Positions 1 through 7,196 of a DNA stretch of 13,187 nucleotides are shown piece after piece. The notes beneath the pieces are model-generated. The model saw nothing but the letters and a program-made list of their open reading frames with translations. It was not told the origin of the DNA and made no database searches. Position numbers and translations under genes: made by a program. The stretch is from Phyllobacteriaceae bacterium (GTDB lineage Bacteria > Pseudomonadota > Alphaproteobacteria > Rhizobiales > Rhizobiaceae). The number at the start of each line of letters is the position of its first letter. The first letter of the stretch is position 1. The stretch covers positions 1 to 13,187 of the forward strand of contig JAHEGF010000077.1 in NCBI GenBank assembly GCA_024645155.1, read 5' to 3'.

Positions 1-48
1 TGGCGACGCATCCGCGGGAACACCCAATATGTCATAAGGGCTGCGCAT
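1..48 (-). CDS. DnaJ-family (J-domain) protein, N-terminal fragment, runs off the left edge
   Basis: Only the first 16 codons are inside the window; the gene continues beyond base 1. Reading the minus strand from the ATG at 48 gives MRSPYDILGVPADASP. This is the typical start of a J-domain (the 'D-P/YDxLGVxxDAS' opening of helix I). J-domain proteins stimulate the ATPase of DnaK/Hsp70 chaperones. The HPD motif needed for that activity would lie outside the window. There is an in-frame stop upstream and no earlier ATG, so the start is reasonable, although the ribosome site is weak. In many rhizobia a DnaJ-type gene sits next to the RT0821-type lipoprotein and pdxH, as here. The fragment is too short to say whether it is DnaJ proper, CbpA-like or another J-protein; the neighbourhood argues against the dnaK-linked dnaJ. 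Confidence 0.8.
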   Translation of the reverse strand, partial: MRSPYDILGVPADASP

Positions 49-153
49 GTCTTTGTCCGCTACCGGTTCCTGTTCGTGATTGCAGTAAACTGCCCGTTAT
101 ATGTGCATTCCTAGGAAGAAATTCCAGAGGTTGCCCGAAACCTGTCTGCAAGA

Positions 154-639
154 TCACACTGGCAGAAATTCGCGCATAGTCCAAATGCCGTCACCCAGCA
201 GGCAGGTATCCCCGCGATAAAGCGTGATCCCTTCGAAACTCTCCCGCGAAACGGTAAACCGGCGGCAAACGAGTTCCGTATCGCGGTATTCGGTGATTTT
301 GGTGACTGCGCCGCGCGAACCGGTGTCCTGATTGGCCCAGGAGAGCGGCTGATCGCCAAGTTCCTCCAGATTGGCCGACGAAACGGCGTTTCTGATCGTC
401 GCCTCGTCAGATGCGGCCTGCCTATCGCTGGAATTTGACTGTGAATTGACGGAAGATGTTATGATCGTGGTATCTGTTCCGAAATCGGCCGATTGCAGTC
501 CGGCGGCACACGATACGAGGAAAAAACAGCACAAACCGGTACTAACAACCGTCTTCAACCGGTGTATTATCGGCCCTGAATTCGACCCTTCGGCAGTTGA
601 CGCGCCAACCGGCACTCTTCTATCCCCGTCCTTAAACAT
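154..639 (-). CDS. RT0821/Lpp0805-type surface lipoprotein
   Basis: The protein has up to 161 residues with a lipoprotein signal: a short positively charged stretch (R27, K29), a hydrophobic core, and a lipobox LVSC ending at Cys44. It is probably lipidated and held in the envelope. The C-terminal half (about residues 95-161) carries the family signature: LSWANQDTGSRGAVTKI, then EYRDTELVCRRF, SRESFEG, LYRGDTCLLGDGIW. Cys125 and Cys146 could form a disulfide. The family is widespread in alphaproteobacteria and its function is unknown. The start is uncertain. The ATG at 639 leaves an unusually long region before the signal peptide and has only a poor ribosome site. In-frame GTG (615) or TTG (558) starts would give more normal signal peptides; the TTG form would begin MKTVVSTGLCCFFLVSC. 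The gene runs toward the DnaJ-family gene 105 bases downstream and is divergent from pdxH. Confidence 0.85.
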   Translation of the reverse strand: MFKDGDRRVPVGASTAEGSNSGPIIHRLKTVVSTGLCCFFLVSCAAGLQSADFGTDTTIITSSVNSQSNSSDRQAASDEATIRNAVSSANLEELGDQPLSWANQDTGSRGAVTKITEYRDTELVCRRFTVSRESFEGITLYRGDTCLLGDGIWTMREFLPV

Positions 640-657
640 GCGTCCCGAGGCACCATC

Positions 658-1275
658 ATGAACGAAACACCGTTAACAACCGGTGACTTTACCGAATCTG
701 AGGAACCATTCCGGTTGTTTTCACAATGGCTGGAGGACGCAGGGAAGTCCGAACCAAACGATCCAAACGCGGTCGCGCTTGCGTCCGTAGACAGCGACGG
801 AATGCCTAACGTGCGCATGGTTCTGCTCAAGGGCTTTGATAACCGCGGTTTTACGTTCTACACGAACCTGGAAAGCACAAAGGGTGTAGAAATCACGGAC
901 GCGCGCAAGGCGGCAATGTGTTTTCACTGGAAGTCGCTGCGTCGCCAGGTTCGTGTTCGCGGAACGGTTTTTGATGTCAGCACCAAGGAGGCGGACGAAT
1001 ATTACCGGTCGCGTCCGCGCGGCAGCCGGATTGGCGCCTGGGCCTCCAAACAGTCACGTCCGCTCGAAAGCAGGTTTGCACTGGAGAAATCCGTCGCGGA
1101 GTACACGGCGCGTTTTGCCGTGGGCGAAATTCCACGGCCGGATCATTGGTCCGGATTTCGCATTGAACCGGTTTCAATCGAATTCTGGCACGATCGCCCG
1201 TTCCGCCTGCACGACCGGGTGTTGTTCACCAAGGACTCCGATGGCGACTGGAGCAAGACCCGGCTTTACCCATAG
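658..1275 (+). CDS. pdxH: Pyridoxamine 5'-phosphate oxidase PdxH
   Basis: This is an FMN-dependent cytoplasmic oxidase that converts pyridoxine 5'-phosphate or pyridoxamine 5'-phosphate to pyridoxal 5'-phosphate, the last step of vitamin B6 cofactor synthesis and salvage. At 205 residues it has normal full length. Recognisable blocks are VRMVLLK (52-58) with FTFYTN (65-70) in the FMN-binding barrel, RRQVRVRG (95-102), RGSRIGAWAS (121-130), the PDHWSGFRI segment (161-169), and the C-terminal signature EFWHDRPFRLHDR (175-187) ending in RLYP. The ATG is preceded by GAGG at 647-650 with 7-base spacing. The start codon lies only 18 bases from the annotated start of the divergent lipoprotein gene, so its promoter probably lies inside that gene's 5' end. 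It converges on the crotonase gene with a 9-base gap. Confidence 0.97.
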   Translation: MNETPLTTGDFTESEEPFRLFSQWLEDAGKSEPNDPNAVALASVDSDGMPNVRMVLLKGFDNRGFTFYTNLESTKGVEITDARKAAMCFHWKSLRRQVRVRGTVFDVSTKEADEYYRSRPRGSRIGAWASKQSRPLESRFALEKSVAEYTARFAVGEIPRPDHWSGFRIEPVSIEFWHDRPFRLHDRVLFTKDSDGDWSKTRLYP

Positions 1276-1284
1276 CCGCCCGGT

Positions 1285-2040
1285 TCAGGCGCTTTTCTTG
1301 CGGGCCATAAACGCCATGAATGCCTGACGGGCTTCATCCGATTGCAGGCGGGCGCGGAAATGAGCCCCTTCCTCGCGTATGCGTTCGACAACTATCTTGC
1401 GGTCGCCAAGCATCAGGTCGCGCGCTATCTTGAGCGCTTCAGGCGGCTTTGCGGCGACATTTTCAGCCATTTGAAGCGTGACTTCCTCAATCTCATCTTC
1501 TCCGACAACGTCGTAGATCAGGCCACACTGTTTGGCGGTCCCGGCCGACATTCCCTCGCCAAGCGCCAACAAGGCGAAGGATCTCTGGCGTCCGAGCAGT
1601 GCCGGGGCAATCAGGCTCGAGCCTGCCTCCGGGACGAGACCAAGATCGACAAACGGTGTCTTGAAGACTGTTCGTGGCGTCGCATAGGTCAGGTCACAAT
1701 GCAGGTTAATGGTTGTCCCGATCCCGACCGCAATCCCGTCAACACCTGACAGTACCGGTTTTGCAGCAGTGGCGAGTGCAACAAGGAAGTCATAAACCTC
1801 CATGCCCTGCTCGCCACCGGTCGCATAGGCGAGGAAGTCCTGCAAATCATTCCCGGAGGTAAATGCGCCCGGTACACCCAGAAACACATGACATCGCACT
1901 TCAGGATCGGCATCGCCACCGGTCAGCGCCTTGGCCATGGCGCCGTACATTGCCCGGTCCAGCGCATTCTTCTTGTCCGGCCGGTTCATTTTGATGATCT
2001 GGACCGCGCCCCGGCGCTCCACCTTGATAAAATCAGTCAC
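1285..2040 (-). CDS. Crotonase-family enoyl-CoA hydratase/isomerase (Eci2-like active site)
   Basis: This 251-residue protein has crotonase-superfamily blocks: NRPDKKNALD (19-28), the oxyanion-hole segment GAFTSGNDLQDF (58-69), GIAVGIGTT (102-110) and TPFVDLGLVPEAGSS (128-142). When I align it from memory with rat mitochondrial hydratase, the two catalytic glutamates of true hydratases (Glu144, Glu164) fall on Thr110 and Phe130. The 'PEAGSS' glutamate (Glu138) matches the catalytic position of peroxisomal delta3,delta2-enoyl-CoA isomerases (Eci2/PECI, 'PEGCSS'). I infer an isomerase-like reaction, moving a 3-double bond to the 2-position during oxidation of unsaturated acyl-CoAs; automatic annotation would say enoyl-CoA hydratase. 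It starts with GTG, with GGAA upstream, 20 bases after the stop of the acyl-CoA dehydrogenase gene, so the two are very likely co-transcribed. Confidence 0.93.
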   Translation of the reverse strand: MTDFIKVERRGAVQIIKMNRPDKKNALDRAMYGAMAKALTGGDADPEVRCHVFLGVPGAFTSGNDLQDFLAYATGGEQGMEVYDFLVALATAAKPVLSGVDGIAVGIGTTINLHCDLTYATPRTVFKTPFVDLGLVPEAGSSLIAPALLGRQRSFALLALGEGMSAGTAKQCGLIYDVVGEDEIEEVTLQMAENVAAKPPEALKIARDLMLGDRKIVVERIREEGAHFRARLQSDEARQAFMAFMARKKSA

Positions 2041-2060
2041 AATCTTGGTTCCAGTCGCGG

Positions 2061-3839
2061 TTATGCAGACAAAAGGTCTGACGTGTTCAAGATGCTTTGT
2101 GCGCCGTTGGTAACCGAATCGCGCAACGACAATGTCTCGCCGACAATATTATCGGCAAAAAACCGGCACATGTTGGCACGGCCGTGTTGTACATCGGCCA
2201 GCGCGCCGCGGGCAAGAAACACCGCACCCGAGGCGAGTGCAAACAGGCGCAAATACGGGGTCGCCCCGGCCAGCGCTTCATTTACACGTCCTTCGGACTG
2301 GGCAGTCAAAAGCCAATCAGTCGCGGATTCCAATGCATCCAGGGCTGTTGAAATGCGGTCTGCACTGTTGCCGAATTCGGGTCTGTTTGACTGGCGCAGC
2401 GCATCGACATCCAAACGCAGTTCGGAAATGTAGGCGGTAACGTGTTCGCCTCCCGATAGCGGTATCTTGCGGGTTACCAGATCTATGGCCTGGATGCCGT
2501 TTGTGCCTTCGTAGATCGGAGCGATCCGCGCATCGCGCAACAACGCGGCAGCGCCGGTTTCCTCAATGTACCCCATTCCGCCATGCACCTGCACGCCCAT
2601 CGAGGCAACCTCGACACCGACATCTGTGGGGAATGCCTTGGCAAGCGGCGTCAGCAGGTTTGCGCGCTCCTGCCAGAACTTTCGCTCGCTTTCATCAGTG
2701 GCACACCGGGCAAAGTCGATGGCGTGCGCACAGGCGTAAGTGATCGAACGCGCGGCCTGAGTCAGCGCCTTCATCGTCAGGAGGTTCCGCTGAATATCGG
2801 GATGCATCACGATCGGGCTCATGCCCTGGCCCTGCCAGCCGGCAGCGTGACCCTGCGTCCTTTCCTGCGCGTAGGCAAGCGCCTTCTGGTATGCTGCCTC
2901 GGCGACTGCTACGCCCTGCATGCCGACACTGAGGCGGGCATTGTTCATCATGGTGAACATGCAGGCCAGACCGCGGTTTTCCTCTCCCACGAGCCATCCG
3001 ATCGCGCCAGGCTGTGCCGTGTCACCAATTCCGTCGCCGTAGATCATCGTGCAGGTCGGCGAGGCGTGAATGCCGAGCTTGTGCTCCATGGAACTGCAAA
3101 AAACATCGTTGCGCGATCCGATCGTGCCGTCCTGGCCGACCAGGAATTTCGGCACCAGGAAGAGAGACAGGCCGCGGGTGCCAGCCGGCGCATCAGGCAA
3201 CCGCGCCAGCACCAGATGGATGATATTTTCCGTCAGGTCGTGTTCGCCATAGGTGATGAATATCTTCTGGCCGAAAATCCGGTAAGTGCCGTCACCGGCG
3301 GGTTCCGCACGCGATCTCAGCGCATTGAGATCTGTTCCCGCCTGCGGCTCGGTAAGGTTCATGGTCGCCGTCCACTCACCGGAAATCATTTTCTCCAGGT
3401 AGGTAGATTTCAGCTCTTCGCTGCCGTGCTTTTCAAGTGCATCGACGGCACCCATGGTCAGTGTCGGGCCAATGCCAAATGCCATGGATCCGGAGTTCCA
3501 CATTTCCAGCAGCGCCACGGCAAGCATTATCGGCAAGCCCTGGCCGCCGTATTCTTCGGGTCCGGTTACCCCGTTCCAGCCGCCTTCGATCCACCGGTGG
3601 TACAAGTCTTTCCAGCCCGGCGGCATCGTTACCGATCCGTCCTTCAGCACGGCACCATGCTTGTCACCGGCCTCGCGCAGCGGGGCCACTTCCTCGCTCG
3701 CGAAGCGGCCGCCTTCTTCCAGAATTGCATCGACGAGGTCCTCGCTCAGATCACCCAGCCTGTTGCTGTCCAATGCCGCGTTCAGCCCGGTCACATGTTT
3801 CAGCGTGAAAGCGATATTCTCAACGGGTGCGCGGTACAT
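2061..3839 (-). CDS. Acyl-CoA dehydrogenase, long form (DmdC-like subfamily)
   Basis: This FAD-dependent enzyme introduces a 2,3-double bond into an acyl-CoA, the first oxidation step of beta-oxidation-type pathways. At 592 residues it belongs to the long subfamily with an extra C-terminal domain (about 465-592). That group includes 3-methylmercaptopropionyl-CoA dehydrogenase DmdC as well as general fatty acyl-CoA dehydrogenases. Visible parts are the N-terminal helical domain (about 30-155), the flavin-contacting WTATMNLTEPQAGTDL (156-171) and FGQKIFITYGEH (189-200), NARLSVGMQG (300-309), VQVHGGMGYIEE (416-427) and PIYEGTNGIQAIDL (441-454), with Glu444 as the presumed catalytic base. The ATG at 3839 has AGGA about 8 bases upstream. 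It is first of a two-gene unit with the crotonase gene. The substrate cannot be read from sequence: dimethylsulfoniopropionate use is possible but not supported by neighbouring dmd genes. Confidence 0.95.
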   Translation of the reverse strand: MYRAPVENIAFTLKHVTGLNAALDSNRLGDLSEDLVDAILEEGGRFASEEVAPLREAGDKHGAVLKDGSVTMPPGWKDLYHRWIEGGWNGVTGPEEYGGQGLPIMLAVALLEMWNSGSMAFGIGPTLTMGAVDALEKHGSEELKSTYLEKMISGEWTATMNLTEPQAGTDLNALRSRAEPAGDGTYRIFGQKIFITYGEHDLTENIIHLVLARLPDAPAGTRGLSLFLVPKFLVGQDGTIGSRNDVFCSSMEHKLGIHASPTCTMIYGDGIGDTAQPGAIGWLVGEENRGLACMFTMMNNARLSVGMQGVAVAEAAYQKALAYAQERTQGHAAGWQGQGMSPIVMHPDIQRNLLTMKALTQAARSITYACAHAIDFARCATDESERKFWQERANLLTPLAKAFPTDVGVEVASMGVQVHGGMGYIEETGAAALLRDARIAPIYEGTNGIQAIDLVTRKIPLSGGEHVTAYISELRLDVDALRQSNRPEFGNSADRISTALDALESATDWLLTAQSEGRVNEALAGATPYLRLFALASGAVFLARGALADVQHGRANMCRFFADNIVGETLSLRDSVTNGAQSILNTSDLLSA

Positions 3840-4117
3840 TTCGATATCCTGTCCTGAAAGCCGGCATGCTCACCGGCTCGCTGCAATGAATACAAATTCC
3901 GAAACAGCCGGGCATGCAATCTGTCTTTTACGTAAACTGCGTTTCGGGTTCAAGGCGGGCGAATTGAAAATGCCGCGCGGCAAGCGGGAACGATTGCGAC
4001 AGGCAGCGTGTCGGGATTCACCAATATGTTTGATGGGTCCGGACACGGGAGCAAATACTAACCAATTGTTAACCACAAATTGCGCAGTGTGGCGCCGTGG
4101 AAGCAGGAGATTTCACG
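3840..4117. promoter_or_regulatory. Divergent intergenic region, presumed promoters for the acyl-CoA dehydrogenase unit and the GH25 gene
   Basis: These 278 bases separate two genes transcribed away from each other, so promoters for both should lie here. I see no convincing sigma70 pair. There is a TTTACGTAAA palindrome (3927-3936), a 7-base inverted repeat CCGAAAC/GTTTCGG (3899-3905 and 3941-3947) and an AT-rich patch with GTTAACCA near 4069-4076. Each could occur by chance. No open reading frame here looks like a gene. Confidence 0.35.
4105..4110 (+). promoter_or_regulatory. Ribosome binding site deciding the GH25 start
   Basis: AGGAGA lies 7 bases before the ATG at 4118. The upstream in-frame GTG at 4097 has no comparable site, and starting there would place acidic residues before the signal peptide. 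Confidence 0.8.
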
Positions 4118-5431
4118 ATGCCGGGCGTTCGCGCCGCAATTCGCAACTTCGCCTTCGGTGTCTGCGCCTTTCTGGTTGCAGCGGCCATGAACGCGCCCGC
4201 CCTGTCCTCGGATTTCACTGAACCCTGGCACCGCAAAGACCGCGCGCTTGTCATTGACGCTTATGAATACAACCCGCTCGACTGGCAGAAACTTGCCACC
4301 AACAAGCGGCTGACGGGATTTATCAACAAGGGGTCCGACGGTCTGCCTCCGCCCTACCACTGTTCTGGCGATGAAACCGAGATCCGGCTGTGCAAGGCAT
4401 TGTGGAAACGCTACTCGGTAGCCCGGGAACTGTATCACACGCGCAAGACACTGGCGAAATCCTACGGGTTGAAATGGGGGGTCTACCATCTTGGCCGACC
4501 CGGCAATCCCGTCGATCAAGCCAACCACCTGATCGATTTTGCCGAACCCGATGACGGCGACCTGATTGCCATCGACATCGAAGGCAATGATCCGGAGAAA
4601 TGGATGTCGTTCAACGATGCGGAGATTTTTGCACGCCACATCAAGTTTCGTGTCGGCCGCTATCCTGTCCTCTACACGAACGGAATCACTGCACGTTTTA
4701 TTGCCGACAACCGACTGAGGTTTCCGCTGCTTTCGCGCCTGCCGCTTTGGTATGCACGCTACAAGCCGGGAATTAGCGAACACTTTCCCAAGGGTAACTG
4801 GGAAACCTATGTGCTGTGGCAATTCTCATCGAACATCAATTGCTCCAAGCGCAGATGTCCCTACCGCATTGCCGGAACACCAACCGATATCGATATCAAT
4901 GTTGCGGCAATGACCCCAAAGCAGCTGCGCAAGGCCTGGCCCTTTGGCGACTTGATTGAACCAAATTATGAAAACCTGCCGCTTACCAGCAAAAATATCG
5001 CCGGTGAGATTCCGGCCGGCGCTAACGGGACGATCCCCTTGCCGATTTCGCGCGATCGGGGCCTGGCCGGGCCGGTTTCAGTGGTGTATGCCGCGATCGT
5101 CAACCATCCGTCGCTTTCCGATCTTGCACACGCCTATTTGGCCGCGGGCAACCGCCACGCAACCGAAACCCGCACACTTGCACGCGATACGGTCAACGAA
5201 GCAGCCTTGAAGAAAATGGCAACTGCCTACGATCCGATGCGCCGCCGTGCTCCGATGGAATCCACGCCTATCGTCCTGCCGGTGCGTGATCGCCTGCATA
5301 CACTCCTGGACGAATACGTCGCCAGTTTGGGTCGCGCATCACCGTCAGGCCAGGTGGCTGCGCCGCGGGTCGATCGTGTTGCGACTTCTGCGGTCAATTC
5401 TGCCGGGCGGGTATTCAGGATCGGCGACTGA
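4118..5431 (+). CDS. Secreted GH25-family muramidase (lysozyme)
   Basis: The protein of 437 residues begins with a Sec signal peptide (basic MPGVRAAIRN, hydrophobic FAFGVCAFLVAAAM, likely cleavage near ALSS at 28-31). Residues about 40-280 form a glycoside hydrolase family 25 domain, which cleaves the N-acetylmuramic acid to N-acetylglucosamine bond of peptidoglycan. Key positions are Asp47 in VIDAYEYNPLDW, the catalytic pair Asp153 and Glu155 in AIDIEGN, WYARY (211-215), LWQFSS (233-238) and TDIDIN (256-261). Cys82/Cys92 and Cys242/Cys247 may form periplasmic disulfides. Residues about 285-437 extend past the usual domain; I recognise nothing there, and it is rich in Ala, Thr, Pro and Arg. 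The neighbours are housekeeping genes, so this is more likely a chromosomal cell-wall enzyme than a phage lysin. It overlaps the end of the convergent reductase gene by 17 bases. Confidence 0.9.
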   Translation: MPGVRAAIRNFAFGVCAFLVAAAMNAPALSSDFTEPWHRKDRALVIDAYEYNPLDWQKLATNKRLTGFINKGSDGLPPPYHCSGDETEIRLCKALWKRYSVARELYHTRKTLAKSYGLKWGVYHLGRPGNPVDQANHLIDFAEPDDGDLIAIDIEGNDPEKWMSFNDAEIFARHIKFRVGRYPVLYTNGITARFIADNRLRFPLLSRLPLWYARYKPGISEHFPKGNWETYVLWQFSSNINCSKRRCPYRIAGTPTDIDINVAAMTPKQLRKAWPFGDLIEPNYENLPLTSKNIAGEIPAGANGTIPLPISRDRGLAGPVSVVYAAIVNHPSLSDLAHAYLAAGNRHATETRTLARDTVNEAALKKMATAYDPMRRRAPMESTPIVLPVRDRLHTLLDEYVASLGRASPSGQVAAPRVDRVATSAVNSAGRVFRIGD

Positions 5432-5822
5432 CGATTTTGCCGTTTTCCAACGTCAGCGCGGAAGCATCAAATTCAGGGAACAGCGCAAGCACGGTTTCGG
5501 AAGGCCGCGCCAGCACTGCCTTGCCGTCCCGCACCACGACCGGGCGGTTCATGAGAATCGGATGCTCCACCATATGACCAATCAGCTCTTCACCGGTGAG
5601 GCTTTCATCGTCCAGGCCGAGTTCAGCGTAGGGCGTACCCTTTTCGCGCAGCAACTGGCGCGGCGTGATACCCATCATATCAATCAGTTCGGCAATCCGC
5701 GCCCGTCCGGGCGGGTCTTTCAGATACTCTATGATTTCGGGTTCATCGCCGGCTTCCCTAATCAGGGCCAGAGCATTGCGCGAGGTTCCGCATTTGGGAT
5801 TGTGATAGATGATCGTCGTCAT
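5415..5822 (-). CDS. arsC: ArsC-type reductase (glutaredoxin-dependent arsenate reductase family)
   Basis: This thioredoxin-fold protein of 135 residues closely matches the E. coli plasmid R773 ArsC pattern: IIYHNPKCGTSRN with the catalytic Cys11, YLKDPPGR (33-40), MGITPRQLLR (50-59), EHPILMNRPVVV (86-97) and ARPSE (105-109). Arg59, Arg93 and Arg106 correspond to the oxyanion-binding Arg60, Arg94 and Arg107. The family reduces arsenate to arsenite in the cytoplasm using glutathione and glutaredoxin. No arsenite pump or ArsR regulator is nearby. The gene is instead translationally coupled to purD through an ATGA overlap (start at 5820-5822 inside the purD stop), so a dedicated arsenic-resistance role is uncertain. 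Its 3' end overlaps the convergent GH25 gene. Confidence 0.93.
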   Translation of the reverse strand: MTTIIYHNPKCGTSRNALALIREAGDEPEIIEYLKDPPGRARIAELIDMMGITPRQLLREKGTPYAELGLDDESLTGEELIGHMVEHPILMNRPVVVRDGKAVLARPSETVLALFPEFDASALTLENGKIVSRRS

Positions 5823-7096
5823 TGTGCTTTCTCGCGTTCTATTTCGCGCCAGCCAATGTCACGGCGATAGAATCCATGTGGCCACTCGATCCGGTCGATG
5901 GCTGCGTACGCGGTGTGGCAGGCACTGGTTACGGTTTTTCCCAGAGCGGTGACATTGAGTACACGGCCACCTGAAGCAACCAGGTTGCCATCCTTCATCG
6001 CAGTTCCGGCATGAAATACAATCGCTCCGTAGGTCTCGGCTTCGGATACCCCCGAGATGGCGGTTCCCGTTCTTGGCGCCGCCGGATAGCCCTCTGCCGC
6101 CATGACAACGGTTGCAGCCGCTTCGTCAGACCAGCGCAGCGGATCATTGCCGAGCACACCGTCGGCTGCTGCAGATGCCAGAAGCAGAAAGTCGTCCTGC
6201 ATGCGCGGCATCAGAACCTGGCACTCGGGGTCGCCAAACCGGACATTGTACTCGATCAGTTTCGGTCCCTCGCCGGTCAGCATCAGTCCGGCATACAATA
6301 TCCCTGTAAACGGGGCGCCCAACGCTCGCATGCCGTCCATGGTCGGTTCGACGATTTCCTTCATCACACGTTCGGTTATTTCCGGGGTCATGACAGAAGC
6401 CGGAGAATAGGCTCCCATGCCACCGGTATTGGGACCGGTGTCTCCCTCGCCAACGCGCTTGTGGTCTTGCGCCGAAGTCAGCGGCACCGCCAGGTTCCCG
6501 TCACAAAGGCAGAAAAAACTTGCCTCTTCGCCAACCAGGCACTCTTCAACAATCACTTCTGCACCGGCTTGCCCGAACGCACCCTCGAAACACTCCTCGA
6601 TCGCCACGCAGGCTTCCCCGACGGTGGAGGCCACCGTTACACCCTTGCCGGCGGCAAGCCCGTCGGCCTTCACGACGATCGGTGCTCCCTTCTGTCTGAC
6701 ATAGGCCTTGGCCTTGACCGCATTGTTGAACCGGGCATAGGCCGCTGTCGGGATATCAAACCGGTCGCACAATTCCTTGGTGAATGCCTTCGAACCCTCC
6801 AGTTGTGCAGCCCTGGCGGTGGGGCCAAAGACACGAACCCCTTTCGCCACAAGGTCGTCTGCCAGACCGGCAACAAGCGGAGCTTCCGGACCTACGATGA
6901 CCAGATCGATGTGGTTTTCCCTGCAGAAACCGGCGATAGCGGCGTGATCTGAAACATCAATGCCGACGCAGGTCGCAAGCTGTCCGATACCGGGATTGCC
7001 GGGTGCACAAAACAGCATATCGAGTATGGGCGAGGCTGAAATTTTCCATGCCAGCGCGTGCTCGCGTCCTCCAGATCCGATCAACAACACATTCAC
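5819..7096 (-). CDS. purD: Phosphoribosylamine--glycine ligase PurD
   Basis: This is the second step of de novo purine synthesis: it joins glycine to 5-phosphoribosylamine with ATP, giving glycinamide ribonucleotide, in the cytoplasm. At 425 residues it is the standard length. Family motifs run in order: LLIGSGGREHALAW (4-17), VGPEAPL (68-74), the ATP-grasp loop KADGLAAGKGV (143-153), QDHKR (210-214), TGGMGAY (224-230) and EYNVRFGDPE (282-291), which contributes metal-binding Glu and Asn. The start is GTG at 7096, supported by GGGAG with 7-base spacing. The stop overlaps the ATG of the ArsC-type gene. It is divergent from ubiA across 100 bases. Confidence 0.97.
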   Translation of the reverse strand: MNVLLIGSGGREHALAWKISASPILDMLFCAPGNPGIGQLATCVGIDVSDHAAIAGFCRENHIDLVIVGPEAPLVAGLADDLVAKGVRVFGPTARAAQLEGSKAFTKELCDRFDIPTAAYARFNNAVKAKAYVRQKGAPIVVKADGLAAGKGVTVASTVGEACVAIEECFEGAFGQAGAEVIVEECLVGEEASFFCLCDGNLAVPLTSAQDHKRVGEGDTGPNTGGMGAYSPASVMTPEITERVMKEIVEPTMDGMRALGAPFTGILYAGLMLTGEGPKLIEYNVRFGDPECQVLMPRMQDDFLLLASAAADGVLGNDPLRWSDEAAATVVMAAEGYPAAPRTGTAISGVSEAETYGAIVFHAGTAMKDGNLVASGGRVLNVTALGKTVTSACHTAYAAIDRIEWPHGFYRRDIGWREIEREKAQ

Positions 7097-7153
7097 TGTG
7101 ATTCTCCCGGCCGCTATCCATATCCCCGTCGCCTATGGTGTTGACTGGTTCAG

Positions 7154-7167
7154 GTCAAGCGCTTGAC
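7154..7167. promoter_or_regulatory. Perfect 14-base palindrome between purD and ubiA, candidate operator and/or overlapping -35 elements
   Basis: GTCAAGCGCTTGAC is a perfect palindrome centred in the 100-base gap between divergent start codons, 29 bases before the ubiA ATG. Each strand reads CTTGAC outward, which equals the -35 hexamer commonly reported for rhizobial sigma70 promoters. A further TTGAC half-site lies at 7141-7145. No good -10 hexamer was found at 16-18 base spacing on either side (on the minus strand only CATAGG or ATAGGC). The role is inferred. Confidence 0.4.
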
Positions 7168-7196
7168 GCCGCAGGGCGACGCTGTCACCACAAGAC

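Noticed and set aside
108..117. TTCCTAGGAA palindrome between the lipoprotein and DnaJ-family genes
   Set aside because: A 10-base palindrome is expected about a dozen times by chance in a window this size; no half-site partners or promoter fit were seen.
2583..3857. 424-residue open frame on the plus strand
   Set aside because: It is fully antisense to the well-supported acyl-CoA dehydrogenase, the translation is rich in His, Arg and Cys with no family motif, and it arises from GC-rich codon bias.
4065..4085. CtrA-like site (GTTAACCA followed by an A/T-rich stretch) upstream of the GH25 gene
   Set aside because: The second TTAA half-site at the required spacing is missing, so it does not meet the TTAA-N7-TTAA consensus.
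4118..5431. GH25 lysozyme as evidence of a prophage
   Set aside because: It has a Sec signal peptide and housekeeping neighbours, and no holin, portal, tail or integrase gene is present.
6011..6952. 313-residue open frame on the plus strand
   Set aside because: It is antisense to purD, whose motifs are complete. The translation shows no domain and shadow-like composition.
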